From positions 211,459-275,458 of the forward strand of contig NZ_BPTV01000003.1 of NCBI RefSeq assembly GCF_019973375.1: a stretch of DNA of 64,000 nucleotides, written 5' to 3'. Each line of letters opens with the position of its first letter. Position 1 is the first letter of the stretch. The notes beneath the pieces are model-generated. The model did not search any database. It was not told the origin of the DNA and saw nothing but the letters and a program-made list of their open reading frames with translations. Positions 8,031-16,074 of the stretch are shown in pieces. Source of the stretch: Prevotella lacticifex. GTDB lineage: Bacteria > Bacteroidota > Bacteroidia > Bacteroidales > Bacteroidaceae. Position numbers and translations under genes: made by a program.

Positions 8031-8305
8031 CAAAAGATGAAATAATATGAATTATCTTAACAACTTGTTATCGGTATTCACTTGTTGCTCCATGAGCCTA
8101 ATAAATAATACTGACTAACGAAAAGAACTATAGCATCTACACCATGACATGTAATGAGCATCAGGCGGAGGCAATACGTTGGGCGGTGAAGTGATATATT
8201 ACATGTGCGGCACCTATCAGCTTGCAGGTGCGGCCTTTATGGCCGTCCGGTCGGTCATCAGACCGAATATCTGTCGCGTTAGTCTGTTTTGAAGGTTTTC
8301 CTTTG
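8031..8305. other. Intergenic, no supported gene
   Basis: Short frames only. One begins ATGACATGTAATGAGCATCA near 8144 and encodes 16 residues; nothing supports its translation. Confidence 0.3.
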
Positions 8306-8371
8306 TGTCAGCGCCAAGATCCGACGGAGGAGGATCTGCCAGGCAAAGGGCGAAAGCCCTTGGCGCTGACA
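8306..8371. repeat. Multi-stem structured palindrome
   Basis: Outer arms TGTCAGCGCCAAG (8306-8318) and CTTGGCGCTGACA (8359-8371) are perfectly complementary. Inside lie AGATCC/GGATCT (8317-8322 and 8332-8337) and AAGGGC-GAAA-GCCCTT (8346-8361, a GNRA-type loop), whose edge competes with the outer stem. As RNA it would form a three-way junction. No coding role is evident. Confidence 0.75.
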
Positions 8372-8520
8372 ACAGGGTTTTTATGGTTTTGGTCTTAATT
8401 TGTGATTGTCTATGCAACCGTTCTTCGTTCAAGGAGGTTAGACTACCAATGCGTAGATGCGCACTCCGTGCTATTGTGCGTCTTCGAGGCACTGAGTGTA
8501 TAGCTGTCAGCATCCTTCTT

Positions 8521-8587
8521 CCCCGGACTGCACTCGCTATCGCTCGCTTAGTCCGGGGTTATTGATGATTCAGCCCCGTCGGGGCTG
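8521..8587. repeat. Pair of GC-rich palindromes
   Basis: CCCCGGACT (8521-8529) pairs with AGTCCGGGG (8550-8558) around a loop containing CGCTATCGCTCGC. The second palindrome, CAGCCCCGTCGGGGCTG, spans 8571-8587. They resemble repeated intergenic palindromes common in Bacteroidales genomes and lie at the broken end of the coupling-protein remnant. Confidence 0.7.
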
Positions 8588-8599
8588 GTAGTGGTAGGG

Positions 8600-9060
8600 A
8601 GAAGAACACCCTCGCCTATCTCAGCATGGAAAATCTTTTGGTCGATACGTTCATCAAAGTTGTCGGACACAGTACCCACGAACATGCCTTGTGTGAGGTT
8701 GCTGATTTTTGATGCAGGGATAAGACTATCCGTCCGGGTAGAGATAGAGGTGGATTTATCATGAAATCATGCGTGATAGCGGATCTTAGCACTCGCAATC
8801 TTCCCCTGCAACTGATCCTGCGCCCCTCCCGCCCACGCATCCATAAAGGAAGAAAGATAGTTGGCAAGCTCATCGTAGGAGGTGAGTATCGGGAATATCC
8901 GTGCGTAGGGTCGGTTCAGGAGCTCAATGGCATGTGGAAAGGTGCAATACTTGCTGTTTTCATATAAAACCAAATGATGGCTGTCAGCAAGATAATCTGC
9001 GACTCCACGAAGTGTGCGTCTATTTATTACTAAATTCCGTGTAATTCTGCTGTTTGATGA
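8600..9060 (-). pseudogene. Remnant of a Bacteroidales conjugative coupling protein (TraG/MobC type)
   Basis: Two blocks of one coupling protein survive in different frames. The upstream block (about 8767-9060) reads RNLVINRRTLRGVADYL, then LVLYENSKYCTFPHAIELL, ILTSYDELANYLSSFMDAW and GGAQDQLQGKIASAKI, typical of the region before the ATPase core. The downstream block (about 8600-8742) reads TSISTRTDSLIPASKISNLT, then QGMFVGTVSDNFDERI and DQKIFHAEI, typical of the region after it. Roughly 130-150 residues with the ATPase motifs between them are gone. Such proteins dock DNA to the type IV secretion channel. This marks a lost conjugative or mobilizable element; no relaxase or integrase remains nearby. 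Confidence 0.8.
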
Positions 9061-9061
9061 T

Positions 9062-9343
9062 TTACGGCATCGGTGATATTGCCACGTGAACCGTGTCGCC
9101 GGGTTGCTTGTGGAGTTTGTTTCGGATGGATTTTAGCAGGCCGAGGATATAGCAGATGGAACCGTCGGCGTTCTTCACCCCCATATTGACAATACTGCCG
9201 TCGTAGGGTATGCCGTCGAAGGTGGCGCGGACTTTCATTCGACCCTTGCCAAACTCCTTCCTGATGTCTATCGGCACCCTGATATATGCCCCGCCCTTGT
9301 CGGGTACGGGCTCAATAACTGCATCGAATTCGAATCTATTCAT
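9062..9343 (-). CDS. DUF1905 domain protein
   Basis: This 93-residue protein fits DUF1905, a small beta-barrel family of unknown biochemical role. Visible features are FDAVIEP near the start, GGAYIRVPIDIRKEFGKGR, the VRATFDGIPYDGSI strands and the GLLKSIRNKLHKQPGDTVHV end. The lengths agree. It overlaps the edge of the coupling-protein remnant only at its 3' end and looks intact. Many homologues are fused to YdeI/OmpD-associated domains, which this one lacks. Confidence 0.85.
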   Translation of the reverse strand: MNRFEFDAVIEPVPDKGGAYIRVPIDIRKEFGKGRMKVRATFDGIPYDGSIVNMGVKNADGSICYILGLLKSIRNKLHKQPGDTVHVAISPMP

Positions 9344-9569
9344 TGTTCTGCTTGTTTGTAGTAAATGTTCTGCACCGACAGAGACGCGGGGCCTGGCGAC
9401 AAATCGTGGCGTTAGTCAGCTGTTGAGCTTGCAGTAGACGGATGCAAAGTTACAGAAAATAGTTTGAACTAAGCATACTGTCAAAGCGTAAGAAAAGATT
9501 CAAACGGTATTTTTTTCTTTCAATAGGTAAAATTGATTCTCTGCTATTGCTTTGGTGTTATGTTGTGCT

Positions 9570-9577
9570 TATCTTTG
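9570..9577 (+). promoter_or_regulatory. -7 element for the exported protein at 9617
   Basis: TATCTTTG matches TAnnTTTG, 39 bases before the start codon. The bases at -33 read ATTG. Confidence 0.55.
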
Positions 9578-9616
9578 CGCTGAACACAGTAAGAACATTA
9601 TTAAAAATACAACGAA

Positions 9617-10234
9617 ATGAAAACTCGAAATTTATTCTCTCTCAGCCTTGCGTTCTTATTGCTTGGCACGGTTCCCACTCAGGCACAAGGACTTGGCGGT
9701 ATTCTCAAGAAAGCCAAGAAAGTCCTTAACAAGGTTGAACAAGTGACTGCCCCGACGACTACCACCACAATCCCATCGGCAAAAAGCAATGATGCACCTA
9801 AGGCTCAGGCTACGGCCATCGTCAGTGGCGGTACACTCTACAATCCATTTGAGAAGAAATTGGACGTGGAGGTTGTAGAAGTCTACGGCACTGGCAAGAG
9901 CATGAACTTCGGTGACGTGTCGGTGGTCCTGAAACTGAAGGCTAAGACGGTCACCGACAGGATAGACTACATCGGCGACGACAAGACGACAGCCTACGAC
10001 GATGAGGGCAATGTTTACCGCATCGACAATACTGCCTACAGTATCAAGGTCGCTGAGGGCATCAGCGTGAAGGCCGATTTGGGCTCTTACGGTCTGCACT
10101 TTCTCAATGTGCCGAAGAAGACAGAAAAGCTCCAGCTTGTAAAGCTCTTTCTCTACAATGACTTTGAGGATGGCAATGGCGCATGTAGAGGATATATTGA
10201 GCTGAGAGATGTGCCGATAGCTTGGAGGGAATAG
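9617..10234 (+). CDS. Exported protein of unknown function
   Basis: The 205-residue product has a signal peptide (MKTRNLFSLSLAFLLLGTVP, then TQAQG). A short amphipathic lysine-rich helix (GGILKKAKKVLNKVEQV) and a Thr-rich linker follow. The rest (about residues 70-205) is beta-rich, with a DYIGDDKTTAYDDEGNVYRI segment reminiscent of immunoglobulin-like accessory domains that modulate secreted enzymes, but I cannot name a family. It is monocistronic, followed by a TATAG-rich tract. Confidence 0.7.
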   Translation: MKTRNLFSLSLAFLLLGTVPTQAQGLGGILKKAKKVLNKVEQVTAPTTTTTIPSAKSNDAPKAQATAIVSGGTLYNPFEKKLDVEVVEVYGTGKSMNFGDVSVVLKLKAKTVTDRIDYIGDDKTTAYDDEGNVYRIDNTAYSIKVAEGISVKADLGSYGLHFLNVPKKTEKLQLVKLFLYNDFEDGNGACRGYIELRDVPIAWRE

Positions 10235-10235
10235 G

Positions 10236-10327
10236 CAGCCATAGGAAGCCATAGGGAGTTATAGGGCTATAGGAAGCTATAGGGGCTATAGGAAGCTATA
10301 GGTTATAGGGACTATAGACAGCTATAA
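10236..10327. repeat. TATAG-rich degenerate tandem repeat, first tract
   Basis: The tract consists of imperfect repeats of the type GGAAGCTATAGGGGCTATAG, starting right after the stop codon of the exported-protein gene. A longer tract of the same unit (AGCTATAG/ACTATAG) lies at 41970-42232. Confidence 0.75.
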
Positions 10328-10363
10328 TAAGGGAGGGCTGATTCTGGCCACCGAAGAATAACG

Positions 10364-10399
10364 AAGCAGGGACCGCACCGGATGGTACGGTCCCTGCTT
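10364..10399. terminator. Hairpin between convergent genes
   Basis: AAGCAGGGACCG (10364-10375) pairs perfectly with CGGTCCCTGCTT (10388-10399). It lies between the ends of two convergent genes and could act for both, although neither side has a strong T-run. Confidence 0.6.
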
Positions 10400-10445
10400 G
10401 GGTTATGTAGCGTGGTGAGGGAGCGGGGCTCCGGCCACTGTGGGT

Positions 10446-13046
10446 TTACTTCACTGTCACCTTGCGCGTGCGGCCTTTTTCATCGCGGACAATGTAGAGA
10501 CCTGGGCGCAGGCTGACGCTCTCGATGCGGTCGGTGGTGGCAACGGGTTGACCGCTGACGGTGTAGATGCTTATGCGACCGGTGAGTCCACCGGCGATGA
10601 TGGCACTGATGGCATCGGGCTGCTTCTCGGGTGCGACGAAGGTGAAGCTGACGGTGTCGGACGTGATCTTGCCCTCGGCGCTGACGTATGCCCAGACGGT
10701 TATGGAGTCGTCGACGGTTGTGACGTCGATAGGCTTGTCATACTCTGTGAAGGCCTTTGTCGTGTCGGTGGTGAACCAGATATGTCCGCCGTCGGTATTC
10801 GTCGTGATGACTATTGATGTAGAGTCGTCGCTGACGGAAATCTTCGGTGCCGCGCAGACTTCCATCTTCCGGAACGACATGACGGTGGTGTCGGAGTTGA
10901 GATAAGCATTCTCCGTCGACCGTGTGAATGCCCTGACTGTGGTTGTGGAGCTGACGGTGATTGGCACTGAGTAGAGTCGGAAACGAGTTGTTGAGTTGCC
11001 GACGGCATAGTAGACTCGTCCGCGGTCGGCCGTGATAGTCACCTTTGTTGAGCCAACGAATACGCTGTCGCCGCTGATTACCGGCGGGTCGAGACGTTTC
11101 TGCTTGACGAAGAGCACCTGTACGACGCTCGATGTGTCGTGGGCCTCGCGCCATGCGTAGGTATAGAGCGTTGTCGAGTCGTCCTTTATTGTGAACGGCT
11201 CGGTGTAGTCCTTCCAGTTCACGCTGTCGGTGGAATAGCGGATGAATCCTAAGGGCGCTGTGAGGGTGACGGTGGTAGAGTCGGCGAAGTAGCGCGTGCT
11301 GCCCGAGTTGGCTGTGGCGGCTATCGGCTTGGCTTCTACTGTCGGTGCCGGTGTCAGCATGGTGTCGACAGGATTGAAGATGAACGACACTGTGGAGTCG
11401 GCAGCATGCCACTTAATCTGTACGATTTTCTTAGCGAAAGTCTTTGTACCGTCGAGCTGATTGTTGTAGAAGTTCAGCTTAGGAGTGCTGTTCGGTGTGA
11501 TGCTGTCCTTCTTGTTGTATGGCCAGAGGTCGTAGCGCTCGTTGTAGGAGCTGTTGCTGTTGTCGGCAGGGACGAGGACGACATTTGAATGTCCGTTGGA
11601 GCCGTTGTTGACGTTATTGTTATTCCAGAGGTCCTCGTCGTAGTTGACGTGGAGTACTTCGAGTCCCTGAGCGGGGATATAGGTGTCCCATCGGTTCTGT
11701 GTGCGGTTTTCGAGGACGAAGTATTCGAGTTTCTTCGGGTCGGCGTTCTTTAGCATCCTGTCGTTGTAGATGACGTATGCGTTGCCTCCGTTGTATGTCG
11801 ACTTCATGCTGTCGATGGTGTCGTTCATAGCACCGAACTCCTTGTAGTCGATCCATCCGGCAGCCCATTTCTCGTAGGCTGTATATCCCACCGGCACCCA
11901 TCCTATTCCCTGTGGTCCGCCGTAGGAACCGGCAGCAAGTATCGACCAGTTGCCCATATCAGCCGAGCTGGTGTAATCGGTGTTGTAGAGGTCGGGGAAT
12001 CCGAGGCAGTGTGAGAACTCATGAGTCATCGTACCCATTCCCTGCGGCTTGCTGTTGTAGCTGCTGCTTCCGTAGAGCTCGTTACCATAGGCGAAGGTAT
12101 TGATTTTCACGCCGTCGAAGTTGACGTTGTACTGTGGATAGCCGTAGTATGCAGCGAAGCTGTTGTAGTCGTCGAAATTGGTCTGCGCCGGCCACAGCGT
12201 GCTGGAGCTGCCACCTGTGGCCTGTCCGTATCCGGCATAGATGAGGTAGAGGTTCTCCACCTCGCCGTCGCCGTCCCAGTCGTAGTCGGCCCAGTTGAGG
12301 TTAGGGTAGAGGCTGTCGACCTTGTTGAGGGCCTCATAAGCGAACTCCCATCCGTTGTCACCGGTCTGTGTGTCGAGCGACATTCCCGAACCGTAGTGGC
12401 TGTAGTTATAGTCCATCTCGATAGGTCCTACGACATCGAATGTCAGGTCGAGTAGCCCGTGGCTCTGATCCTTGAAGTAGTCGTGGATGGAGCCGATAGC
12501 CCCCTCCTCGTTGGTGTATCCCTCCTCGTTGACCATATTCCAGTAGTATGTAGAGTCGTGTCCGGCAGCGAACTTCTTGTTAGGGAATTCGCAGAGGATG
12601 ACGATACTCTTGTGCTGTCCGGTGATGGAGCGGTGGTCGGACGAGTAGAACGGCCCGTTGCTGTCGGCGCGGCGCATGAGCGGCCGTGTGGGGCGGAAGA
12701 GCTTCTGCATGGTGATGGGTCGCAGCTGTTCGATTCGTTTCGCCGATACCGCCCGTGCCATCTTCGCCTCCGATGCCGTACGCTGGCCAGCGTTGTGGGC
12801 GAGGGTGTTAGAACGTGTCATGCCGAAACCAATGCCGTCGGCATAATAGTATGCGTTTTTGTACTCGAGGACCGGCACTGTGTCCTCAGTGATGAAGTAG
12901 TGCAGACGCTCGTCGCCGACGAGCATCAGCTTCAGCTCTGTGCCGTCGGGCTGGACGACAGTGCGCCAGAAACGTTTGGCGGGGATGGCAAGAGCAAGGG
13001 TTGCAGTTGTAAAAAGCAATACTGCAGCAAGAAGTAGTCGCTTCAT
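10446..13046 (-). CDS. M6-family metalloprotease with type IX secretion sorting domain
   Basis: This 866-residue secreted protease starts with a signal peptide (MKRLLLAAVLLFTTATLALA). The M6 (immune inhibitor A-like) peptidase domain spans about residues 130-480, with the zinc site HEFSH at 342-346 followed by CLGFPDLY. Acidic DWDGDGE at about 257-262 looks like a calcium loop. From about 560 to 800 come chitobiase/FN3-like repeats (phrases such as YSTDSVNWKDYTEPF, YYAVGNSTTRFRLYSVP). The last 55 residues (SIYTVSGQPVATT to KVTVK) are a type A C-terminal sorting domain. The enzyme should reach the surface by type IX secretion and degrade host or dietary protein. Confidence 0.92.
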   Translation of the reverse strand: MKRLLLAAVLLFTTATLALAIPAKRFWRTVVQPDGTELKLMLVGDERLHYFITEDTVPVLEYKNAYYYADGIGFGMTRSNTLAHNAGQRTASEAKMARAVSAKRIEQLRPITMQKLFRPTRPLMRRADSNGPFYSSDHRSITGQHKSIVILCEFPNKKFAAGHDSTYYWNMVNEEGYTNEEGAIGSIHDYFKDQSHGLLDLTFDVVGPIEMDYNYSHYGSGMSLDTQTGDNGWEFAYEALNKVDSLYPNLNWADYDWDGDGEVENLYLIYAGYGQATGGSSSTLWPAQTNFDDYNSFAAYYGYPQYNVNFDGVKINTFAYGNELYGSSSYNSKPQGMGTMTHEFSHCLGFPDLYNTDYTSSADMGNWSILAAGSYGGPQGIGWVPVGYTAYEKWAAGWIDYKEFGAMNDTIDSMKSTYNGGNAYVIYNDRMLKNADPKKLEYFVLENRTQNRWDTYIPAQGLEVLHVNYDEDLWNNNNVNNGSNGHSNVVLVPADNSNSSYNERYDLWPYNKKDSITPNSTPKLNFYNNQLDGTKTFAKKIVQIKWHAADSTVSFIFNPVDTMLTPAPTVEAKPIAATANSGSTRYFADSTTVTLTAPLGFIRYSTDSVNWKDYTEPFTIKDDSTTLYTYAWREAHDTSSVVQVLFVKQKRLDPPVISGDSVFVGSTKVTITADRGRVYYAVGNSTTRFRLYSVPITVSSTTTVRAFTRSTENAYLNSDTTVMSFRKMEVCAAPKISVSDDSTSIVITTNTDGGHIWFTTDTTKAFTEYDKPIDVTTVDDSITVWAYVSAEGKITSDTVSFTFVAPEKQPDAISAIIAGGLTGRISIYTVSGQPVATTDRIESVSLRPGLYIVRDEKGRTRKVTVK

Positions 13047-13073
13047 AAATTATAAATAATGTAATTTCGGATG

Positions 13074-13081
13074 CAAAGTTA
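13074..13081 (-). promoter_or_regulatory. -7 element for the M6 protease
   Basis: The minus strand reads TAACTTTG 28 bases before the start codon. Confidence 0.6.
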
Positions 13082-13144
13082 GTCTAAATTGTTTGATTTG
13101 CGAAAAAAAGAGCTGATTAATAGTTACGAATACAAGAAAAATCG

Positions 13145-13152
13145 TATTTTTG
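13145..13152 (+). promoter_or_regulatory. -7 element for the GT2 gene, almost no leader
   Basis: TATTTTTG matches TAnnTTTG and ends only seven bases before the ATG at 13160. Transcription starting the usual few bases after the -7 box would give a leaderless or near-leaderless mRNA. Confidence 0.5.
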
Positions 13153-13159
13153 TAATCAA

Positions 13160-14059
13160 ATGAACGGATTATCAATACTCATACCCACCTATAACGACGA
13201 GTGCCGGCAGCTTGTCGGCGACTTGCTCACGCAATGCGAGGAGCTTAAAAGAGTCTCCAAAGGTTTCTGTTTTGAGATTATCGTTGCCGACGACGGCTCT
13301 ACTGACCGCTCTGTCCTTGCAACGAACAGTACAATCGGTATTCTGCCCAACTGCCGCTTTGTGCGCCGGATAAAGAATTGCGGACGGGCTCAGATAAGGA
13401 ATTTCCTTGCCGGAGAAGCCGCTTACGACAGTCTGCTGTTCATCGACAGCGATATGACCGTGGTGCGCCGCGATTTCATTGCTGCGTATGTCGATGCCTG
13501 GAATCCTACACATATTATATATGGTGGCTACGAAGTCCCCGCAAAGGACGGCATGGACGACAACCTGCGCTACCGCTATGAGCGGTCGTGTCGTGAGGCC
13601 CATACGGCGCAGCGGCGTCGAGAGCATCCCTACAGCGACTTCCACACGAGCAACTTCATGATTCCGAGGAGCATCTTCCTGGCCCATCCCCTCGACATCA
13701 ACTTCCGGCAGTACGGCTATGAAGATGTTGTCTACGGTGAGCAGATGCGCCGCGATGGCATCGTCATCGACCATATCGACAATCCCATCGGCTTCTGTAC
13801 TTTCGAGGACAATGCCTCTTTTGTTAGCAAAACCGAGGAGGGCCTTTCGACGCTTTGCCGTTTCCGGGAACAATTGGAGGGTTACTCACGACTGATGGCC
13901 GTTGTTGAAAAATTGGAGCGATGGCACATGAAGGGGATATTAAGAACATTTCTCCAGTGGTTTTTGTCATCGTTTCGTAACAATCTGACTGGCAGCCATC
14001 CCAACCTCACGGTTTTCAATCTCTATAAACTTGGGTACTTGTTGAAGATAATGCGCTGA
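13160..14059 (+). CDS. Glycosyltransferase family 2
   Basis: This 299-residue GT-A fold enzyme opens SILIPTYNDEC and has the nucleotide-binding EIIVADDGSTDRS at about residues 38-50. LLFIDSDM at about 92-99 provides the metal-binding D-x-D, and EDVVYGEQMRRDG at about 190 provides the catalytic acidic residues. It transfers a sugar from a nucleotide donor; donor and acceptor are not readable. It is alone between divergent and convergent neighbours, so no polysaccharide cluster informs the role. No membrane segment is visible. Confidence 0.9.
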   Translation: MNGLSILIPTYNDECRQLVGDLLTQCEELKRVSKGFCFEIIVADDGSTDRSVLATNSTIGILPNCRFVRRIKNCGRAQIRNFLAGEAAYDSLLFIDSDMTVVRRDFIAAYVDAWNPTHIIYGGYEVPAKDGMDDNLRYRYERSCREAHTAQRRREHPYSDFHTSNFMIPRSIFLAHPLDINFRQYGYEDVVYGEQMRRDGIVIDHIDNPIGFCTFEDNASFVSKTEEGLSTLCRFREQLEGYSRLMAVVEKLERWHMKGILRTFLQWFLSSFRNNLTGSHPNLTVFNLYKLGYLLKIMR

Positions 14060-14191
14060 TGCTTAGACTATAAAAATTATTCATTTATCGTGCCGACAGC
14101 GATAAAAGTATGCTGTAGAGCAGCCTTTAATCAATTTTCTCATAATTATTGATTAAAATCTATTAAATCAGTAATATTTTTTGGGAAAACG

Positions 14192-14223
14192 TTTGCATTA
14201 TAAATATTTTTATTGTATCTTTG
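14192..14223 (+). promoter_or_regulatory. Full Bacteroidetes promoter for the 35-residue peptide
   Basis: TTTG at 14192-14195 and TATCTTTG at 14216-14223 are separated by 20 bases, an exact match to the Bacteroidetes -33/-7 arrangement. A TAATCAAT/ATTGATTA inverted repeat lies just upstream (14128-14155) and could be an operator or the GT2 terminator. Confidence 0.75.
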
Positions 14224-14268
14224 CAGTGTGAGATTGAAATATTAATAAAAAAGAGAAAGGGTTATCTA

Positions 14269-14376
14269 ATGACAAAGAAAGATTTTCCACAGATTTACGT
14301 GGACTACGAAAGGGAGGAAACCACACAAACAACACCATCTTATGAAGTTGTTGGTGGCGAATTATGGTTTGATTGA
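14269..14376 (+). CDS. Free-standing 35-residue peptide of unknown function
   Basis: The frame encodes MTKKDFPQIYVDYEREETTQ followed by TTPSYEVVGGELWFD, an acidic peptide without a signal sequence or hydrophobic segment. It has its own complete promoter (14192-14223), a purine-rich AAGAGAAAGGG before the ATG, and a strong rho-independent terminator (14412-14443). That makes an isolated small transcription unit of about 215 bases. A Gly-Gly precedes the last five residues, as in double-glycine leaders, but this may be chance. I do not recognise a family. The alternative is that the transcript acts as an RNA. Confidence 0.55.
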   Translation: MTKKDFPQIYVDYEREETTQTTPSYEVVGGELWFD

Positions 14377-14411
14377 CTTATTGGGTCAAAATATATTAGA
14401 CTTATTCACTG

Positions 14412-14443
14412 ACGGTTGCGGAGTTTTCTCTGCAACCGTTTTT
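14412..14443 (+). terminator. Rho-independent terminator of the small peptide gene
   Basis: ACGGTTGC (14412-14419) pairs with GCAACCGT (14432-14439), followed directly by TTTT. Confidence 0.85.
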
Positions 14444-14559
14444 AGTTTTATTCATCTTGTTCCTCCTTGCTTTCAACCCGATATTTCAGCAGAATCACAT
14501 CGAAACGTTTATAGTTTCATCTTGCGTGGGAGCATATTCTATCCCGAATAAAGAATAAA

Positions 14560-14611
14560 AGCGCGTAGCGTGCATAATTCCACGATGATGTGATTATGCA
14601 CGTTTCGCGCT
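14560..14611 (-). terminator. Long hairpin after the PNGase F-like gene
   Basis: AGCGCGtagCGTGCATAAT (14560-14578) pairs with ATTATGCACGtttCGCGCT (14593-14611), with one internal bulge. It lies 49 bases beyond the stop at 14660; on the plus strand TTTTTA follows, on the minus strand TTTTATTCTTTATTC. Confidence 0.7.
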
Positions 14612-14659
14612 ATGTTTTTATTGCTGTCAGGCTTATTGCTTGCGCTGCGGCTGATGGTT

Positions 14660-16051
14660 CTATTTCAGAATCTTGTGTACCTCGACGAAGCCGTTGTCCA
14701 TTTCGGCATTGACGAGATATACTCCATGAGGCAGACTGCTGATGTCGATGGGCTGGGTGCCCTCCTGACTGTGCAGCCGCTTGCCGTTGACATCGTAAAC
14801 CGACACGTCGTAGATTTTATGAGTGCTCGTGAGAGTGATGTGCGATCCGCTGACCTTCATGTCGACTTCCGGTTTCGACGGTACCGGTGTGCCGTCGGCG
14901 CGCAGGGGCGTGATGCCGGTGGGCAGTGAGCCCTCGGTGAGCCCCTGGAAGAAAATTGACACCGGAATGTCGCCCTGCTGCCCCACGAACTGCGCGTCGG
15001 GAACAGAGATGCGGATGGTGTGTGTTCCAGCGCTCACGGCTCCGAGACTGATGATGCGGTTATCGATGACATCGCCAGGGCACCAGTTGCTGAACGACTG
15101 CCACACCCAGTCGCTGCGCTTTCCGCGGCCGTAGATGCCGTTGGCCTGGGTGTTGTACTGCCGGAAGGGCTCACAGCTCTTGCGCCCCGGACGATAGCTG
15201 AGCACGAGGTCGCCGTCGTAGTAGATGTAGTGCCAGCGGCGGTTGTACTCCTCGCCGCCACTGTTGGCTCCGTGGTTCGACGTGACGACAACGAACTGTG
15301 CGTCAGTAACATCGCGCGAGACGGTGAATGTCCACGTCTTCGTTGTCTTGCCGATGGTGTCGGTGGCGTTGACATTATAGTTGTTGAGGTTGTTCTGTCG
15401 GTCGGCGAGATGCTTCATTGCTATCGGTATGAGCACATCGGTGCCGATGAGTGGTCGTGCGGGCTTTGACGTCTCGAGGATGAGGGTGCCTTTGAATACG
15501 TCGGAGCGTCCCGCGCAGCCCGTAATTTCCTGGTTGGCGGCATAGGGAACGCCGAAGAGCTCGAACTCCATCCACAGGTCGTACTTGCTTCTGATGCTGT
15601 CGTCGCGGAGAATCTGACTCAGGTAGTCGACCCGATAGGCGTATGGCACTGTATCGGGCTTCTTGTTCTTGTCCATGAAAGGAGTTATGAAGCGGCCGAG
15701 TTCAATGCGGCTGACGCTGTCGGCAATGTACGTTGTGCTGCCCTTGGGAACAAATGCGAGGTTGATGTTGCCGATGCGGTCGTAGTTGTCGCAGCAGGCC
15801 TGAACGTAGACCTTCAGCCACACGCTGTCGCCGATGTTGTTGAGGATAGAATCGTTGAGCGGGACGGCATATAGCGATGTGGAGTGGCGGAGAACGCCGT
15901 CGTTGACGAGACTGTCGGGATTCTTCGAGTAGAGATAGCCGTCATAGAACGTGACGGCATCGAAAAGCTTGAACTTCACCGTGTCGTTGTCCTCGGCGGC
16001 CATCGTCAATGGAACGAGGAGGAACACAAAAAATAGTAATTTTTTTAACAT
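14660..16051 (-). CDS. PNGase F-like peptide-N-glycosidase, type IX secreted
   Basis: A 463-residue exported protein with signal peptide MLKKLLFFVFLLVPLTMAAE. About residues 60-390 match the two-domain PNGase F fold: TSNHGANSGGEEYNRRWHYI in the second domain, the SCEPFRQYN segment and the SNWCPGDVI motif near 320 are family hallmarks. PNGase F cleaves N-glycans from asparagine. The last 65 residues (HKIYDVSVYDVNGKRLHSQE onward, ending VEVHKILK) form a type A sorting domain, so the enzyme should be surface-displayed or released. The gene starts 23 bases after the P-type ATPase stop and may be co-transcribed with it. Confidence 0.85.
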   Translation of the reverse strand: MLKKLLFFVFLLVPLTMAAEDNDTVKFKLFDAVTFYDGYLYSKNPDSLVNDGVLRHSTSLYAVPLNDSILNNIGDSVWLKVYVQACCDNYDRIGNINLAFVPKGSTTYIADSVSRIELGRFITPFMDKNKKPDTVPYAYRVDYLSQILRDDSIRSKYDLWMEFELFGVPYAANQEITGCAGRSDVFKGTLILETSKPARPLIGTDVLIPIAMKHLADRQNNLNNYNVNATDTIGKTTKTWTFTVSRDVTDAQFVVVTSNHGANSGGEEYNRRWHYIYYDGDLVLSYRPGRKSCEPFRQYNTQANGIYGRGKRSDWVWQSFSNWCPGDVIDNRIISLGAVSAGTHTIRISVPDAQFVGQQGDIPVSIFFQGLTEGSLPTGITPLRADGTPVPSKPEVDMKVSGSHITLTSTHKIYDVSVYDVNGKRLHSQEGTQPIDISSLPHGVYLVNAEMDNGFVEVHKILK

Positions 16052-16074
16052 AGTGATTTGTATTAATGTTTGTG

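Noticed and set aside
8217..8513. 98-codon minus-strand frame
   Set aside because: It crosses the structured palindrome at 8306-8371 and has no protein-like segments.
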